In this document: in pieces, positions 1-5,994 of the stretch
Layout: each line of letters starts with the position of its first letter
How positions within the stretch are numbered: the stretch's first letter is position 1
Source of the DNA: Chitinispirillales bacterium
GTDB lineage: Bacteria; Fibrobacterota; Chitinivibrionia; Chitinivibrionales; Chitinispirillaceae
Length of the DNA stretch: 5,994 nt
Direction: 5' to 3'
Assembly (NCBI GenBank): GCA_031254445.1
Contig: JAIRUL010000289.1
Span: forward strand, 1-5,994
Made by a program: the position numbers and the translations under genes
The notes under the pieces: generated by a model
Seen by the model: only the letters and a program-made list of their open reading frames with translations
Database searches by the model: none
What the model was told of the DNA's origin: nothing

Positions 1-195
1 GGCGAATGGCATTATTAGCAAGACAGTAAGCATTAACATGGGTTTGTTGATGCGGCTGCGCATTGATTTTGGCATTAACGATGGTTTATTATATGCGTAT
101 TGATTGTTTTGCAGGGATCGAATGTTTTCGACCCTTGCGGCATTGATTAACGGGGGTTTCGCCATTGATAAATTATTCGTTGATGGCGGATTCAT
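1..195 (-). CDS. Partial unidentified gene, 5' end only, with a hydrophobic segment at the left edge
   Basis: A minus-strand frame opens with ATG at 195-193 and runs without a stop for 65 codons off the left edge. Its ATG overlaps the TGA of the second UbiA gene as ATGA, exactly like the junction between the two UbiA genes, and a GAGG lies nine bases upstream. The visible protein starts MNPPSTNNLSMAKPP and is rich in Asn, Pro and Ser. It reaches a basic stretch (MRSRINK) followed by a hydrophobic run (MLMLTVLLIMPFA) at the edge, which looks like a signal peptide or membrane anchor. An alternative start at 63-61 would give a conventional signal peptide and leave 64-191 non-coding, with the hairpin at 111-138. 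A third candidate ATG is at 165-163. I recognise no family. Tight coupling suggests a role with the prenyltransferases. Coding status is moderately likely; the start is uncertain. Confidence 0.5.
   Translation of the reverse strand, partial: MNPPSTNNLSMAKPPLINAARVENIRSLQNNQYAYNKPSLMPKSMRSRINKPMLMLTVLLIMPFA
32..159 (-). repeat. Three copies of a 14-bp motif AAACCnnnGTTAAT
   Basis: On the minus strand the motif AAACCnnnGTTAAT occurs at 159-146, 87-74 and 45-32, with 11 of 14 positions identical in all three copies. The offsets are 72 and 42 bp, both multiples of three. All copies therefore fall in the same phase of the partial left-edge frame, where they read K-P-P-L-I, K-P-S-L-M and K-P-M-L-M. 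The variable bases are a third codon position and one whole codon, which fits a peptide repeat. The core AAC-N4-GTT is also symmetric, so a set of operator sites is the alternative. Confidence 0.55.
111..138 (-). other. Strong 12-bp stem-loop inside or upstream of the left-edge gene
   Basis: Two 12-base arms (111-122 and 127-138) pair around a 4-base loop. In the minus-strand RNA there is one A-C mismatch and one G-U pair. The base following it on the minus strand is the start of AAAACAATC, so there is no U tract, and none follows on the plus strand either. A standard intrinsic terminator is therefore unlikely. It lies 54 bases or more after the second UbiA stop, and inside the partial frame if that begins at 195 or 165. 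It could be an RNA-stabilising or attenuating structure, or a repeat palindrome. Confidence 0.5.
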
Positions 196-1154
196 CTTGG
201 CGCGCCTCGGCTTGCATTGTTAGGCTTTAACGACGGGTACGATACGCCGTGGCGCATGCGGAAATATACCCGCGTCATCAAAAAAACGGTTATCCCAGCC
301 GGAAGCAGCATGGGGACGGCAAGGGACGCCGCAATCATCGTTATCGACCCGCCTACTTTATACGTCAATTCCATATACGCCGGTTTCGAGCTGCTTATAA
401 GGAACGGGATGTAGGTGGGGACGGCTATTAGCGCGCAGGATAGGGCGAGGAAATCGTTTGATAAGAAAATCGACGCCGGTATGGCTATTATCAACAATCC
501 CAACGCAATGCGGTGAGCCGCCCTCCCCCCAAACGTCACGGCGGTAGTGGCTTTCCCGCACTCCCCGTCCCCGGCCATATCCGGCAGCGTAGAGCCAATA
601 GACCCGGCGCACATCAGAAGAAAATAGGGCAGGGCGGAGGCGTATAGCAGCGGGGATGACAAGCCCCCGCCCGCGATGGCCCATCCGGCGGAGAATGCTA
701 AAAACGCCTCGAAGGCGTTGGTCAAAAAGTCAAAAACCGGCCTCCCCGACAGGGAAAACGGCTTGAAGCTGTATAGGCATCCGGCGGTTATCGCTGTTAG
801 AGAAAGAACCGATATCAACCAATGCCCCATAAGCAGCGGTCCGGCGATAGACGCCAATCCGCACGCCGCAGAGCAGGCCCAAGCCGCGCCAATAGGTATA
901 TCGCCCCGTACTAATAGCGGAAACCCGCCGTTGCGCTTGTCAACTTCGTAGTCGGCGATCTGGTTAAAAACGTAGGCCGACGCGGCTGACAGCGAGTATA
1001 GGAACATCAACAAATATTGCGGCAATTCGAGCTGCGTAAAAAGGCCCTTATTAACGCAGTAGACGCCAAACGCCCCAAACCCCCAAACCGGCGCGATCAC
1101 CACGGGGCGCGTTAAAAAGAGCAGGTCTATTGCCAACAAAATTTTTTTATTCAT
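192..1154 (-). CDS. UbiA-family membrane prenyltransferase, second tandem copy
   Basis: This 320-residue protein is hydrophobic throughout, with about eight or nine membrane segments, and length and layout are normal for UbiA prenyltransferases. That family transfers a polyprenyl group from its diphosphate to an aromatic or other acceptor in the membrane. The first Asp-rich motif is N64-Q-I-A-D68-Y-E-V-D72 and the second is P-D192-M-A-G-D196, both needed for Mg-diphosphate binding. YSFKPFSLSGRP (128-139) then D142 and N146 match a conserved family region. The Q after N64 and the PDxxGD form recall the homogentisate/DGGGP synthase side of the superfamily, but the substrate is not determinable. 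The ATG at 1154-1152 was chosen over an upstream in-frame start at 1292 because it gives the normal N-terminus (MNKKILLAIDLLFLTRP), aligns with its paralog, and overlaps that gene's TGA by 4 bp. It ends TRVYFRMRHGVSYP plus a short polar tail. Confidence 0.9.
   Translation of the reverse strand: MNKKILLAIDLLFLTRPVVIAPVWGFGAFGVYCVNKGLFTQLELPQYLLMFLYSLSAASAYVFNQIADYEVDKRNGGFPLLVRGDIPIGAAWACSAACGLASIAGPLLMGHWLISVLSLTAITAGCLYSFKPFSLSGRPVFDFLTNAFEAFLAFSAGWAIAGGGLSSPLLYASALPYFLLMCAGSIGSTLPDMAGDGECGKATTAVTFGGRAAHRIALGLLIIAIPASIFLSNDFLALSCALIAVPTYIPFLISSSKPAYMELTYKVGGSITMIAASLAVPMLLPAGITVFLMTRVYFRMRHGVSYPSLKPNNASRGAPR
205..208 (-). promoter_or_regulatory. Possible Shine-Dalgarno for the left-edge gene
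   Basis: GAGG on the minus strand lies nine bases before the ATG at 195-193, inside the last codons of the second UbiA gene. It is a clearer ribosome-binding match than those before the other genes here, and it favours the coupled ATG at 195 over the later candidates at 165 and 63. A four-base match is weak evidence alone. Confidence 0.35.
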
Positions 1155-2110
1155 TTTGCCATAAATGTGGGGTAGACGATCCCGAACCTTAATTTGTAGT
1201 ACAGCCGGCTGCCGAGGAACGTAACCAACACAAGCGCCCCGTACACCGGCACATAGAGCATCACAAACGCCGACAGCAGAAACACCGGCCACTTGAACGA
1301 GTGGAACGCCGCCTCTTGTTTCATCGTCACGGCAAAATTAACGAATACCCAAAGCGACAGCGCAGCCGGTATTGCCATTACATAGAAGCGGTTTTCGATG
1401 AGGAATGACGCGGCGAGCGCCAGCGCGCACATCGCCGCGGCCGCGGCCGCCGTGGCCTTTGCGCCGTATGCGACGCAGAACGTGCGTTTCCCGGTTTGCC
1501 TATCGCCGTCCGCGTCCGGTACGGTGGTGGCAAGAAACACCGCGCCGTTGGCAAACGCGGGGGCGAGCGAGGAGAGGAGCCCGGGCGCAAAGAGCTCCGG
1601 CGTCATCCCCGCGCCGCCCTTCGCCGAGAGCCACCCCACGAGGAACGTAATGGCGCCGTGCCCGAGCGAGTTGGCGATCCATCCTCCGATAGGCCGGTTT
1701 TTGAGCGACGCGGGCGGAGAATTATACAAAATGCCGATGACAAACCCGAGCGCGAAGAGCGAAAACATCCAGACGCCCTGCGTAAGCGCCACCGCAAACC
1801 CCCCGGCCGCGCAGATAACGGCCAACGCCCATGCCGCTGGTATAGATATTATCCCCTGCGGCAGCAGAAACAGCTTGCGGTTAATCCTGTCGCTCTCGAT
1901 ATCCTCTATTTGGTTGATGACGTATATAGAAGCGACTACCAGTGAAAACCCGAATAGATTTATAAACAGCGAACCGTAGGAAACCCCCCAAACCCGCGCT
2001 TCCGCGTTCCCCGCAATCCACCCGAGCATCAGCACCGTCCACACCGGGGCGAGAAGCGGCAGCCTGAGCAGAAAGAGGGCGTCGGCGGTTTTTGTGAGTA
2101 TAGAGAGCAT
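1151..2110 (-). CDS. UbiA-family membrane prenyltransferase, first tandem copy
   Basis: A 319-residue polytopic protein colinear with its downstream neighbour: both have APVW near residue 22, an NQI Asp motif, a PAAWA or GAAWA segment, LYNSPP or LYSFKP, RP, GW, then PDxxGD. The first motif is N66-Q-I-E-D70-I-E-S-D74, followed by RINRK. The second is P-D199-A-D-G-D203, followed by RQTGKRTF. Both are intact, so catalytic activity is expected. Where the neighbour has D142, this copy has glycine (G143), which may mean a different acceptor. Residues about 219-236 form an alanine-rich helix coded by GC-rich triplets. I chose ATG at 2110-2108; an in-frame TTG at 2140 lies in the repeat tract and would add ten residues. 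No convincing Shine-Dalgarno precedes either. The TGA at 1153-1151 overlaps the next ATG. The acceptor and prenyl length are unknown. Confidence 0.9.
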   Translation of the reverse strand: MLSILTKTADALFLLRLPLLAPVWTVLMLGWIAGNAEARVWGVSYGSLFINLFGFSLVVASIYVINQIEDIESDRINRKLFLLPQGIISIPAAWALAVICAAGGFAVALTQGVWMFSLFALGFVIGILYNSPPASLKNRPIGGWIANSLGHGAITFLVGWLSAKGGAGMTPELFAPGLLSSLAPAFANGAVFLATTVPDADGDRQTGKRTFCVAYGAKATAAAAAAMCALALAASFLIENRFYVMAIPAALSLWVFVNFAVTMKQEAAFHSFKWPVFLLSAFVMLYVPVYGALVLVTFLGSRLYYKLRFGIVYPTFMAK

Positions 2111-2123
2111 AGTGTTTAATTTA

Positions 2124-2179
2124 CAACGCTCAACGCTCAATGATGAGCAATGTCCAATGAATGATGAGCGATGTTCAAT
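2124..2179. repeat. Eight degenerate 7-bp tandem units
   Basis: Split in sevens, the plus strand reads caacgct, caacgct, caatgat, gagcaat, gtccaat, gaatgat, gagcgat, gttcaat. The seventh base is always t and most columns hold only two bases. At a larger scale 2140-2159 and 2161-2180 are direct repeats matching at 18 of 20 positions. This resembles the short tandem heptanucleotide repeats known between genes in cyanobacteria and other bacteria. Relatedness to those is not shown. Confidence 0.65.
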
Positions 2180-2196
2180 GGCGTAACGGTTTCGCC
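2180..2196. other. 17-bp near-palindrome at the centre of the nested repeat
   Basis: GGCGAAACCGTTACGCC on the minus strand is self-complementary except for one A/A pair and the central base. It lies close to the midpoint of the surrounding inverted repeat. It could be the hairpin tip of that element or a protein-binding site. The TACAAT on the minus strand at 2205-2200 resembles a -10 box, but no -35 partner was found at 16-18 bp, so I do not call a promoter. Confidence 0.4.
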
Positions 2197-2215
2197 TATA
2201 TTGTAATAGTGATGT

Positions 2216-3307
2216 TCATTGCTCATCGTTGAGCGTTGTGAACGGATACCCCCCTATAGGGAACGGATTGGAGTAAATCCACGCTTTTCGTCCCCTATGC
2301 GCTTCTATTCTATAGACGCCTTTGTCTACTATTGTCCACGAGGCTGATTTTGCTTTTTGGGATTGTATGGGTTTTCCGTTGCGCACTAGGGTGATTTTGG
2401 CTTTGCGCGTTAGCTCTACGTTCATTGTTATGGGGAATGACGGGGCGGCATATGGCGGGGTTTGGCGGCCCGGGTATTGGATGGCGCCGGTTTCGTCCCG
2501 TAGGAACATTTTGCAGCCCCTCGCGTCTCCTCGGCTAAAGTTGCTCATGAAGCCGCGCCCGTCCCTCATTGCGGAGATAAGCGCGCCGGACATTTTTGAT
2601 TTGTCGCCCCACTCCGATTTGTCAACGAACAGGTGCGTCCGAATGCCCCGCAGCTCTACGTTTATCGGGAAGATGACGTAGCTGAAAGGGCCTTTTTTGA
2701 ATTTGCGGCTGTGGGCGTCTACGCCTCCTATCGCGCTTACGAAGCGCTCGCCGTTCATTGCGTCCCACTTGCGCAGGAGTTCTGTCGGCGCGCCGCCTAT
2801 GGAGCGGTTTGGGCGGAAGAGTTTTGTGAAGCTGTGCCATCCGCGCAGCTGCTCCATCCAGTCGGATATTTGGTTCCAGATTTCTATGCCGTCGAAGCCG
2901 GTCGCGTCCCATCTTGTCCAAGGGTAGGGGGGGAGGTCGGCTATATAGTTGCGTTTTTCGGCGGGGTGGGCCAAGAAGCCTATGCCGCCTAATTGTTTGA
3001 CGCGGTTTATGTACTTTTGCGGATCGGTCGAGTCCTCGGCCGTTTTGTTTACGCCGAAAGCCAGGTAGTGGTTGCGGTTGTCGTTGTCGTTGTGTTCGTA
3101 TCCGACGAGTACGAAGATTCCGCCGTCGCGCGGGCCGTCGAAGCCGGCGCGCTTCCCCTCTAGGGTCATGTGGTCGGTCACGCAGATGTAGTCGAGCCCC
3201 GCGCCGCCGGCCGCGGCGATAATAGCGCCGTAGCCGCAGCCGCCGTCGGAAAATGTAGTGTGCAGGTGTATGCACCCGCAGATTTCCGTAAGAGTAGTTT
3301 TAGCCAT
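2216..3307 (-). CDS. PHP-domain metallohydrolase, CehA/McbA-like
   Basis: This 363-residue protein has the metal-binding motifs of the PHP (polymerase and histidinol phosphatase) superfamily. They are H14-L-H16 with D21, T-D-H46, G-Y-E71, the N-H80-YLAFG strand, A-H114-P, and G-V-D197-A-H199. The set is complete for a multinuclear metal site, so hydrolase activity, most likely on a phosphate ester, is expected. Residues about 280-355 are predicted beta-rich and contain TLVRNGKPI and a closing IYSNPF, a layout seen in CehA/McbA-type proteins. There is no signal peptide or membrane segment, so it is probably cytoplasmic. The start is the ATG at 3307-3305; a TTG directly before it is an alternative. 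No clear Shine-Dalgarno is seen. The TGA at 2218-2216 overlaps the inverted repeat arm, so the C-terminal residues TTLNDEQ are coded by repeat DNA. Substrate unknown; a link to the downstream prenyltransferases is only positional. Confidence 0.87.
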   Translation of the reverse strand: MAKTTLTEICGCIHLHTTFSDGGCGYGAIIAAAGGAGLDYICVTDHMTLEGKRAGFDGPRDGGIFVLVGYEHNDNDNRNHYLAFGVNKTAEDSTDPQKYINRVKQLGGIGFLAHPAEKRNYIADLPPYPWTRWDATGFDGIEIWNQISDWMEQLRGWHSFTKLFRPNRSIGGAPTELLRKWDAMNGERFVSAIGGVDAHSRKFKKGPFSYVIFPINVELRGIRTHLFVDKSEWGDKSKMSGALISAMRDGRGFMSNFSRGDARGCKMFLRDETGAIQYPGRQTPPYAAPSFPITMNVELTRKAKITLVRNGKPIQSQKAKSASWTIVDKGVYRIEAHRGRKAWIYSNPFPIGGYPFTTLNDEQ

Positions 3308-3358
3308 CAAACCGCGTTATTGAAAATCGTTGTGTGTAATTAGGTATTGTCGTATAGA

Positions 3359-3394
3359 TAAAAATACGGCGCGTAATGACTGCGGCGCCCCGTA
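3359..3394 (-). terminator. Rho-independent terminator of the histidine kinase gene
   Basis: Starting 9 bases after the TAA at 3405-3403, the minus strand has ACGGGGCGC (3393-3385), which pairs with GCGCCGT (3372-3366) in seven base pairs with a two-base GG bulge. The 12-base loop is followed at once by ATTTTTAT. The geometry is typical of an intrinsic terminator for the kinase. It leaves about 50 bp for a promoter of the PHP gene, in which I could not find a convincing -35/-10 pair. Confidence 0.72.
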
Positions 3395-3402
3395 TAAATA
3401 TA

Positions 3403-5973
3403 TTATATTTCCCTATCCAGCCGCAAATATTTATTCAGCTGCCCTATTACCTCGTCCATATCTATCGGCTTGCCGATGTGCCCGTTCATCCCGGCCTCAA
3501 TGCACTGCTCTATGTCCTCCTTGAATACGTTTGCGGTCATCGCGATTATTGGGATGTTTTTCGCTTGCTCTACGTTTAGCGCCCTTATGCGCCGCGTCGC
3601 CTCGTAGCCGTCCATCTCCGGCATTTGCAGATCCATGAAGATGAACTCGTACTTCTCCGGCGCTTGGCCGAATATCCTTACCGCCTCCGAGCCGTTCACG
3701 GCGCAGTCTATCGAGAGGCCGGTGGGGGAGAGCAGCTCCAAAACAATCTCGCGGTTGATTTCGGCGTCTTCCGCTAAGAGGATGCGGCGGCCCGCGAATA
3801 TCCCGTTCAAATCCGCCTCGCCGCCGCCTCTTTCTGCGTCCGCCTGCATGCGGTTTTTCCCGCGCGCCATAGATACCGTAAACATAAACGTGGAGCCCTT
3901 GCCTAATTTGGAGTCTACAGTTATGGAGCCGTCCATCATCTCCACGATGTTTTTGGAGATGGCGAGGCCGAGCCCCGTCCCCCCGAACTTGCGCGTGGTA
4001 GAGCTCTCGGCCTGATGGAACGACTGGAAGAGGTTTGCCTGCTGTTCCGAGCTTATGCCTATGCCGCTGTCGGCCACCGATATGCGTATTGTGTAAAGAC
4101 CGTTTGTTTCTCCGTCTAACTTCGCGCCAAGTTTTATGGAGCCGCCCTCCGGCGTGAACTTCACCGCGTTGCTGAGCAGGTTCACGATGACCTGCGTTAG
4201 ACGCTGGTCGTCGCCGAAGAGGTGCGTGGGTATCGCGCCGTCTATTTTCACGTCGAGCTTCTGCGATTTCTCCTCGATGCGAAAGCCGATGACGTTTATG
4301 ACGTTGTCTATCATCGCCTCGAAGTTGAAGTCTACGGGGGAGAGCTCGAACTTGTTGGCTTCTATCTTCGACATGTCGAGGATGTCGTTTATGATGCCGA
4401 GCAAGTGCGTTGAGGCGGCTTCGATTTTTGTGAGGCAGTAGTCCTTGCGCTCCGTGTTTGCGGCTGATTTGCCTATCGCGACCATGCCGATGATGGCGTT
4501 CATGGGAGTGCGTATCTCGTGGCTCATGTTGGCCAAAAAAGCGCTCTTCGCGACGTTCGCCTGTATGGCTCGTTCGTTCTCGCGTAGCTTTTCCATAGCG
4601 GATCTTATTTCGCGCAGGTCGTATTTGTAGACCGCGACGGCCGGCTCTCCGCGGTACGTTATGCGAACCGCGCGGCACTCGACGGGCAGGGGCCGTCCGC
4701 TATTGTCTATGTGCAGCCACTCATAGGTGTGAGCGCCGTCCCGTAAAACAATGTCGATTATCTCTTTCGCTTTTTCGCGCGATGGCTTGCAGTCCGGCTG
4801 GTATATCGGCGAAAAATCGAAAGACCTATTTATGTATTCGTCAACGGGCATGTTGCCGAAGAAACTTTGCGCCGAGATGTTCGATGTGATCATGCGGCCC
4901 TCCGAGTCCCATATGTCGCATGGCATGGGAGTCATGTTGAACATGAAGAGCGCGTTCTCTTCCGACCTGTCTTTCGCGCGCGTGAGGGCGAGCATTATGG
5001 CGCTCATGGCCGTGGCCATGAGTACGCCGAGCGCGACAAGGATAAGCGCCGGGAGCCAAGCGTTTTTGTAATATTGGTAGACCGGCGTCATTATGCACAA
5101 ACGCCATCCATTGTCTAATTGCTTGGTAAATATGATGTTGGGTTCGTTCTTGTAGTTGGTTATCCTGCGCTCCCTTATGTCGTTCCCGTGCAGTAAATCG
5201 TCCTTGTAGGCTACCGTTGCGCTTTGCTCATGCGCGTCGTCTAAGTGCTTGCCGACAAGGGACGGTTCGGGGTGGGCGATAAAATCCAACTCCTTGCTGA
5301 GAAGGAACCCGTAGCTGCCGTCTTTAGGTCGAACGTTTACGACGTATTCGGCGATTGGTGCGAGCGGCACATTGAACCCTACTATGGCGATAGGGCTTCC
5401 CGAATCATCGAAGATGCGGCGGCAGTATGTGGTCGCTAAGAGGTTGTCGCGCGCGCTTATGCTAGGCTCCGTAATGGCAATATCGCCGTTTGCCGCCTCC
5501 GCCGCTTTGTACCACGGGCGTTCTTTTATCTGGTAATCGGCGGGGGGGATCCACCCGCCGTCAAAAAAATACTCGTCGCCGTAGAGGTCGAAGACGCCGA
5601 ACGCGCCCCGCAGAACCATCTTGCGGTTTGGGGATTTTATCACGTCGTCCGAGTATTTTTGCATATAGCTTTGCACTTCTTGCGCGCTGCTGCCGCTAAG
5701 TATCATGCTACGCACCGTGTGCGACAGCCCGCTGAGCAGCGTGTGCGGTTCTAAGAGGTCGGCTTCGATGTTGGCAGCCATAAAGGAGATGGTTTCGATA
5801 GCGTCGGAGGTGAGGCGTTTGCGCTCGCTTTTGTAGGTGAAGAATATATTGAGCCCGGTAATCAAAAAAAACGCCAGCCACACAAAGAGCAGGCGCGCAA
5901 AGGCCGACCCTGCCCTGCGCCGCTCAGCTGGCGCAGCAGCGTATTTTTGCCTATTGTCAACGCTATCCGGCAT
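3403..5973 (-). CDS. Hybrid sensor histidine kinase: dCache, PAS, HisKA, HATPase, receiver
   Basis: This 856-residue membrane sensor has a cytoplasmic tail, a membrane helix at about 27-46, an extracytoplasmic double-Cache domain (about 50-300) and a second helix at about 306-330. A PAS domain (about 343-455), HisKA, HATPase and a C-terminal receiver follow. Phospho-acceptor H485 lies in [10 protein letters not shown]. The ATP-binding domain has N598 and N602 (N box), D635-S-G-I-G (G1) and G664-G-T-G-L-G (G2). The receiver has E735-D736, acceptor D781, T813 and K835. All catalytic residues are present. There is no HPt or DNA-binding domain, so the phosphate presumably passes to a separate HPt protein not in this window. 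In the Cache domain Y147, R152, W154 and Y155 match the carboxylate half of the amino-acid-binding motif, but S171, S173 and N201 replace its other half. Start ATG 5973-5971; the frame stays open upstream through the poly-G run to the edge. Confidence 0.95.
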   Translation of the reverse strand: MPDSVDNRQKYAAAPAERRRAGSAFARLLFVWLAFFLITGLNIFFTYKSERKRLTSDAIETISFMAANIEADLLEPHTLLSGLSHTVRSMILSGSSAQEVQSYMQKYSDDVIKSPNRKMVLRGAFGVFDLYGDEYFFDGGWIPPADYQIKERPWYKAAEAANGDIAITEPSISARDNLLATTYCRRIFDDSGSPIAIVGFNVPLAPIAEYVVNVRPKDGSYGFLLSKELDFIAHPEPSLVGKHLDDAHEQSATVAYKDDLLHGNDIRERRITNYKNEPNIIFTKQLDNGWRLCIMTPVYQYYKNAWLPALILVALGVLMATAMSAIMLALTRAKDRSEENALFMFNMTPMPCDIWDSEGRMITSNISAQSFFGNMPVDEYINRSFDFSPIYQPDCKPSREKAKEIIDIVLRDGAHTYEWLHIDNSGRPLPVECRAVRITYRGEPAVAVYKYDLREIRSAMEKLRENERAIQANVAKSAFLANMSHEIRTPMNAIIGMVAIGKSAANTERKDYCLTKIEAASTHLLGIINDILDMSKIEANKFELSPVDFNFEAMIDNVINVIGFRIEEKSQKLDVKIDGAIPTHLFGDDQRLTQVIVNLLSNAVKFTPEGGSIKLGAKLDGETNGLYTIRISVADSGIGISSEQQANLFQSFHQAESSTTRKFGGTGLGLAISKNIVEMMDGSITVDSKLGKGSTFMFTVSMARGKNRMQADAERGGGEADLNGIFAGRRILLAEDAEINREIVLELLSPTGLSIDCAVNGSEAVRIFGQAPEKYEFIFMDLQMPEMDGYEATRRIRALNVEQAKNIPIIAMTANVFKEDIEQCIEAGMNGHIGKPIDMDEVIGQLNKYLRLDREI

Positions 5974-5980
5974 ACAATAG

Positions 5981-5994
5981 CCCCCCCCCCCCCC
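5981..5994 (-). repeat. Poly-G tract (at least 14) just upstream of the kinase start
   Basis: The minus strand carries 14 consecutive Gs reaching the window edge and ending seven bases before the kinase ATG. It sits where a Shine-Dalgarno would be and could pair with the C-rich anti-Shine-Dalgarno. Long G runs are slippage-prone and control phase variation in several bacteria. Being upstream of the ATG, length change would alter expression rather than frame, unless translation starts further upstream, since no in-frame stop is visible in these 21 bases. Confidence 0.75.

Larger units (their letters stand above)
2123..2239. repeat. Nested inverted repeat spanning the PHP/UbiA junction
   Basis: The arm at 2217-2239 is the reverse complement of 2123-2152 at 22 of 23 positions, once a 7-bp tandem duplication (acgctca twice) in the left arm is allowed for. 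The arms are separated by 64 bp. The right arm contains the last codons of the PHP gene, coding T-T-L-N-D-E-Q then TGA. The left arm ends 13 bases before the ATG of the first UbiA gene. Cotranscribed RNA could fold into a long hairpin near that start. No target-site duplication was seen in the flanks, so a miniature transposon is possible but unsupported. Confidence 0.7.

Noticed and set aside
160..188. Terminator hairpin after the second UbiA gene (CGCCAT/ATGGCG)
   Set aside because: The stem beyond six pairs relies on several G-U pairs, and no U tract follows it on the minus strand.
1155..1292. N-terminal extension of the second UbiA gene
   Set aside because: The added 46 residues are the out-of-frame reading of the first UbiA gene's C-terminus; the ATG at 1154 aligns with the paralog.
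1398..1979. 193-codon plus-strand open frame opposite the first UbiA gene
   Set aside because: It lies wholly antisense to a clearly recognised UbiA gene, its translation has no recognisable domain, and GC-rich codons produce long opposite-strand frames by chance.
2200..2228. Promoter for the first UbiA gene with a TACAAT -10 box
   Set aside because: No acceptable -35 hexamer is found at 16-18 bp upstream, and the site lies next to repeat DNA.
2123..2239. Miniature transposon (MITE) with 23-bp terminal repeats
   Set aside because: Size and arms would fit, but no target-site duplication flanks it and the heptad tract suggests a tandem-repeat origin, so it is listed as a repeat.
2622..3275. 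217-codon minus-strand frame within the PHP gene
   Set aside because: It is Arg-rich, low in complexity and out of phase with the frame that encodes the PHP metal ligands.
3497..4678. 393-codon minus-strand frame within the kinase gene
   Set aside because: It is an Arg/His-rich shifted reading of the HisKA, HATPase and receiver region, whose true frame carries every catalytic motif.

Overview
The window is a compact, moderately GC-rich bacterial segment in which every supportable gene lies on the minus strand. Reading in the direction of transcription, from high to low coordinates, it holds a hybrid sensor histidine kinase (5973-3403), a PHP-domain metallohydrolase (3307-2216), two tandem UbiA-family membrane prenyltransferases (2110-1151 and 1154-192), and the 5' part of an unidentified gene that runs off the left edge (195 to 1). 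The organism cannot be named with confidence. The modular Cache-PAS-kinase-receiver protein, the mostly weak Shine-Dalgarno sequences and the poly-G and heptad repeats would suit an uncultured, probably diderm, anaerobic bacterium. That is an inference.

The kinase is its own transcription unit: a GC-rich hairpin followed by a U-rich tract lies just after its stop codon. A run of at least 14 Gs ends seven bases before its start codon at the right edge of the window. The PHP gene follows about 50 bp after the terminator. It keeps the metal ligands expected of the PHP family and has a C-terminal beta-rich region like CehA/McbA-type hydrolases.

Between the PHP gene and the first prenyltransferase lies a roughly 117-bp nested structure. 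It has 22/23-matching inverted repeat arms, a tract of 7-bp repeat units and a central 17-bp near-palindrome. One arm supplies the last codons and stop of the PHP gene; the other lies just before the start of the first prenyltransferase. No terminator was seen here, so the PHP gene and the prenyltransferases may be cotranscribed.

The two UbiA proteins are paralogs of nearly equal length (319 and 320 residues). Both have two aspartate-rich motifs and share a C-terminal signature. Their genes overlap by 4 bp (ATGA). The second UbiA gene overlaps the partial left-edge frame in the same way, so three genes appear translationally coupled. They probably serve one lipid or quinone-type pathway, but the prenyl acceptor and product cannot be read from the sequence. 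The left-edge frame has no recognised family. It contains three in-frame copies of a K-P-x-L-(I/M) unit, a strong hairpin and a hydrophobic segment at the edge.
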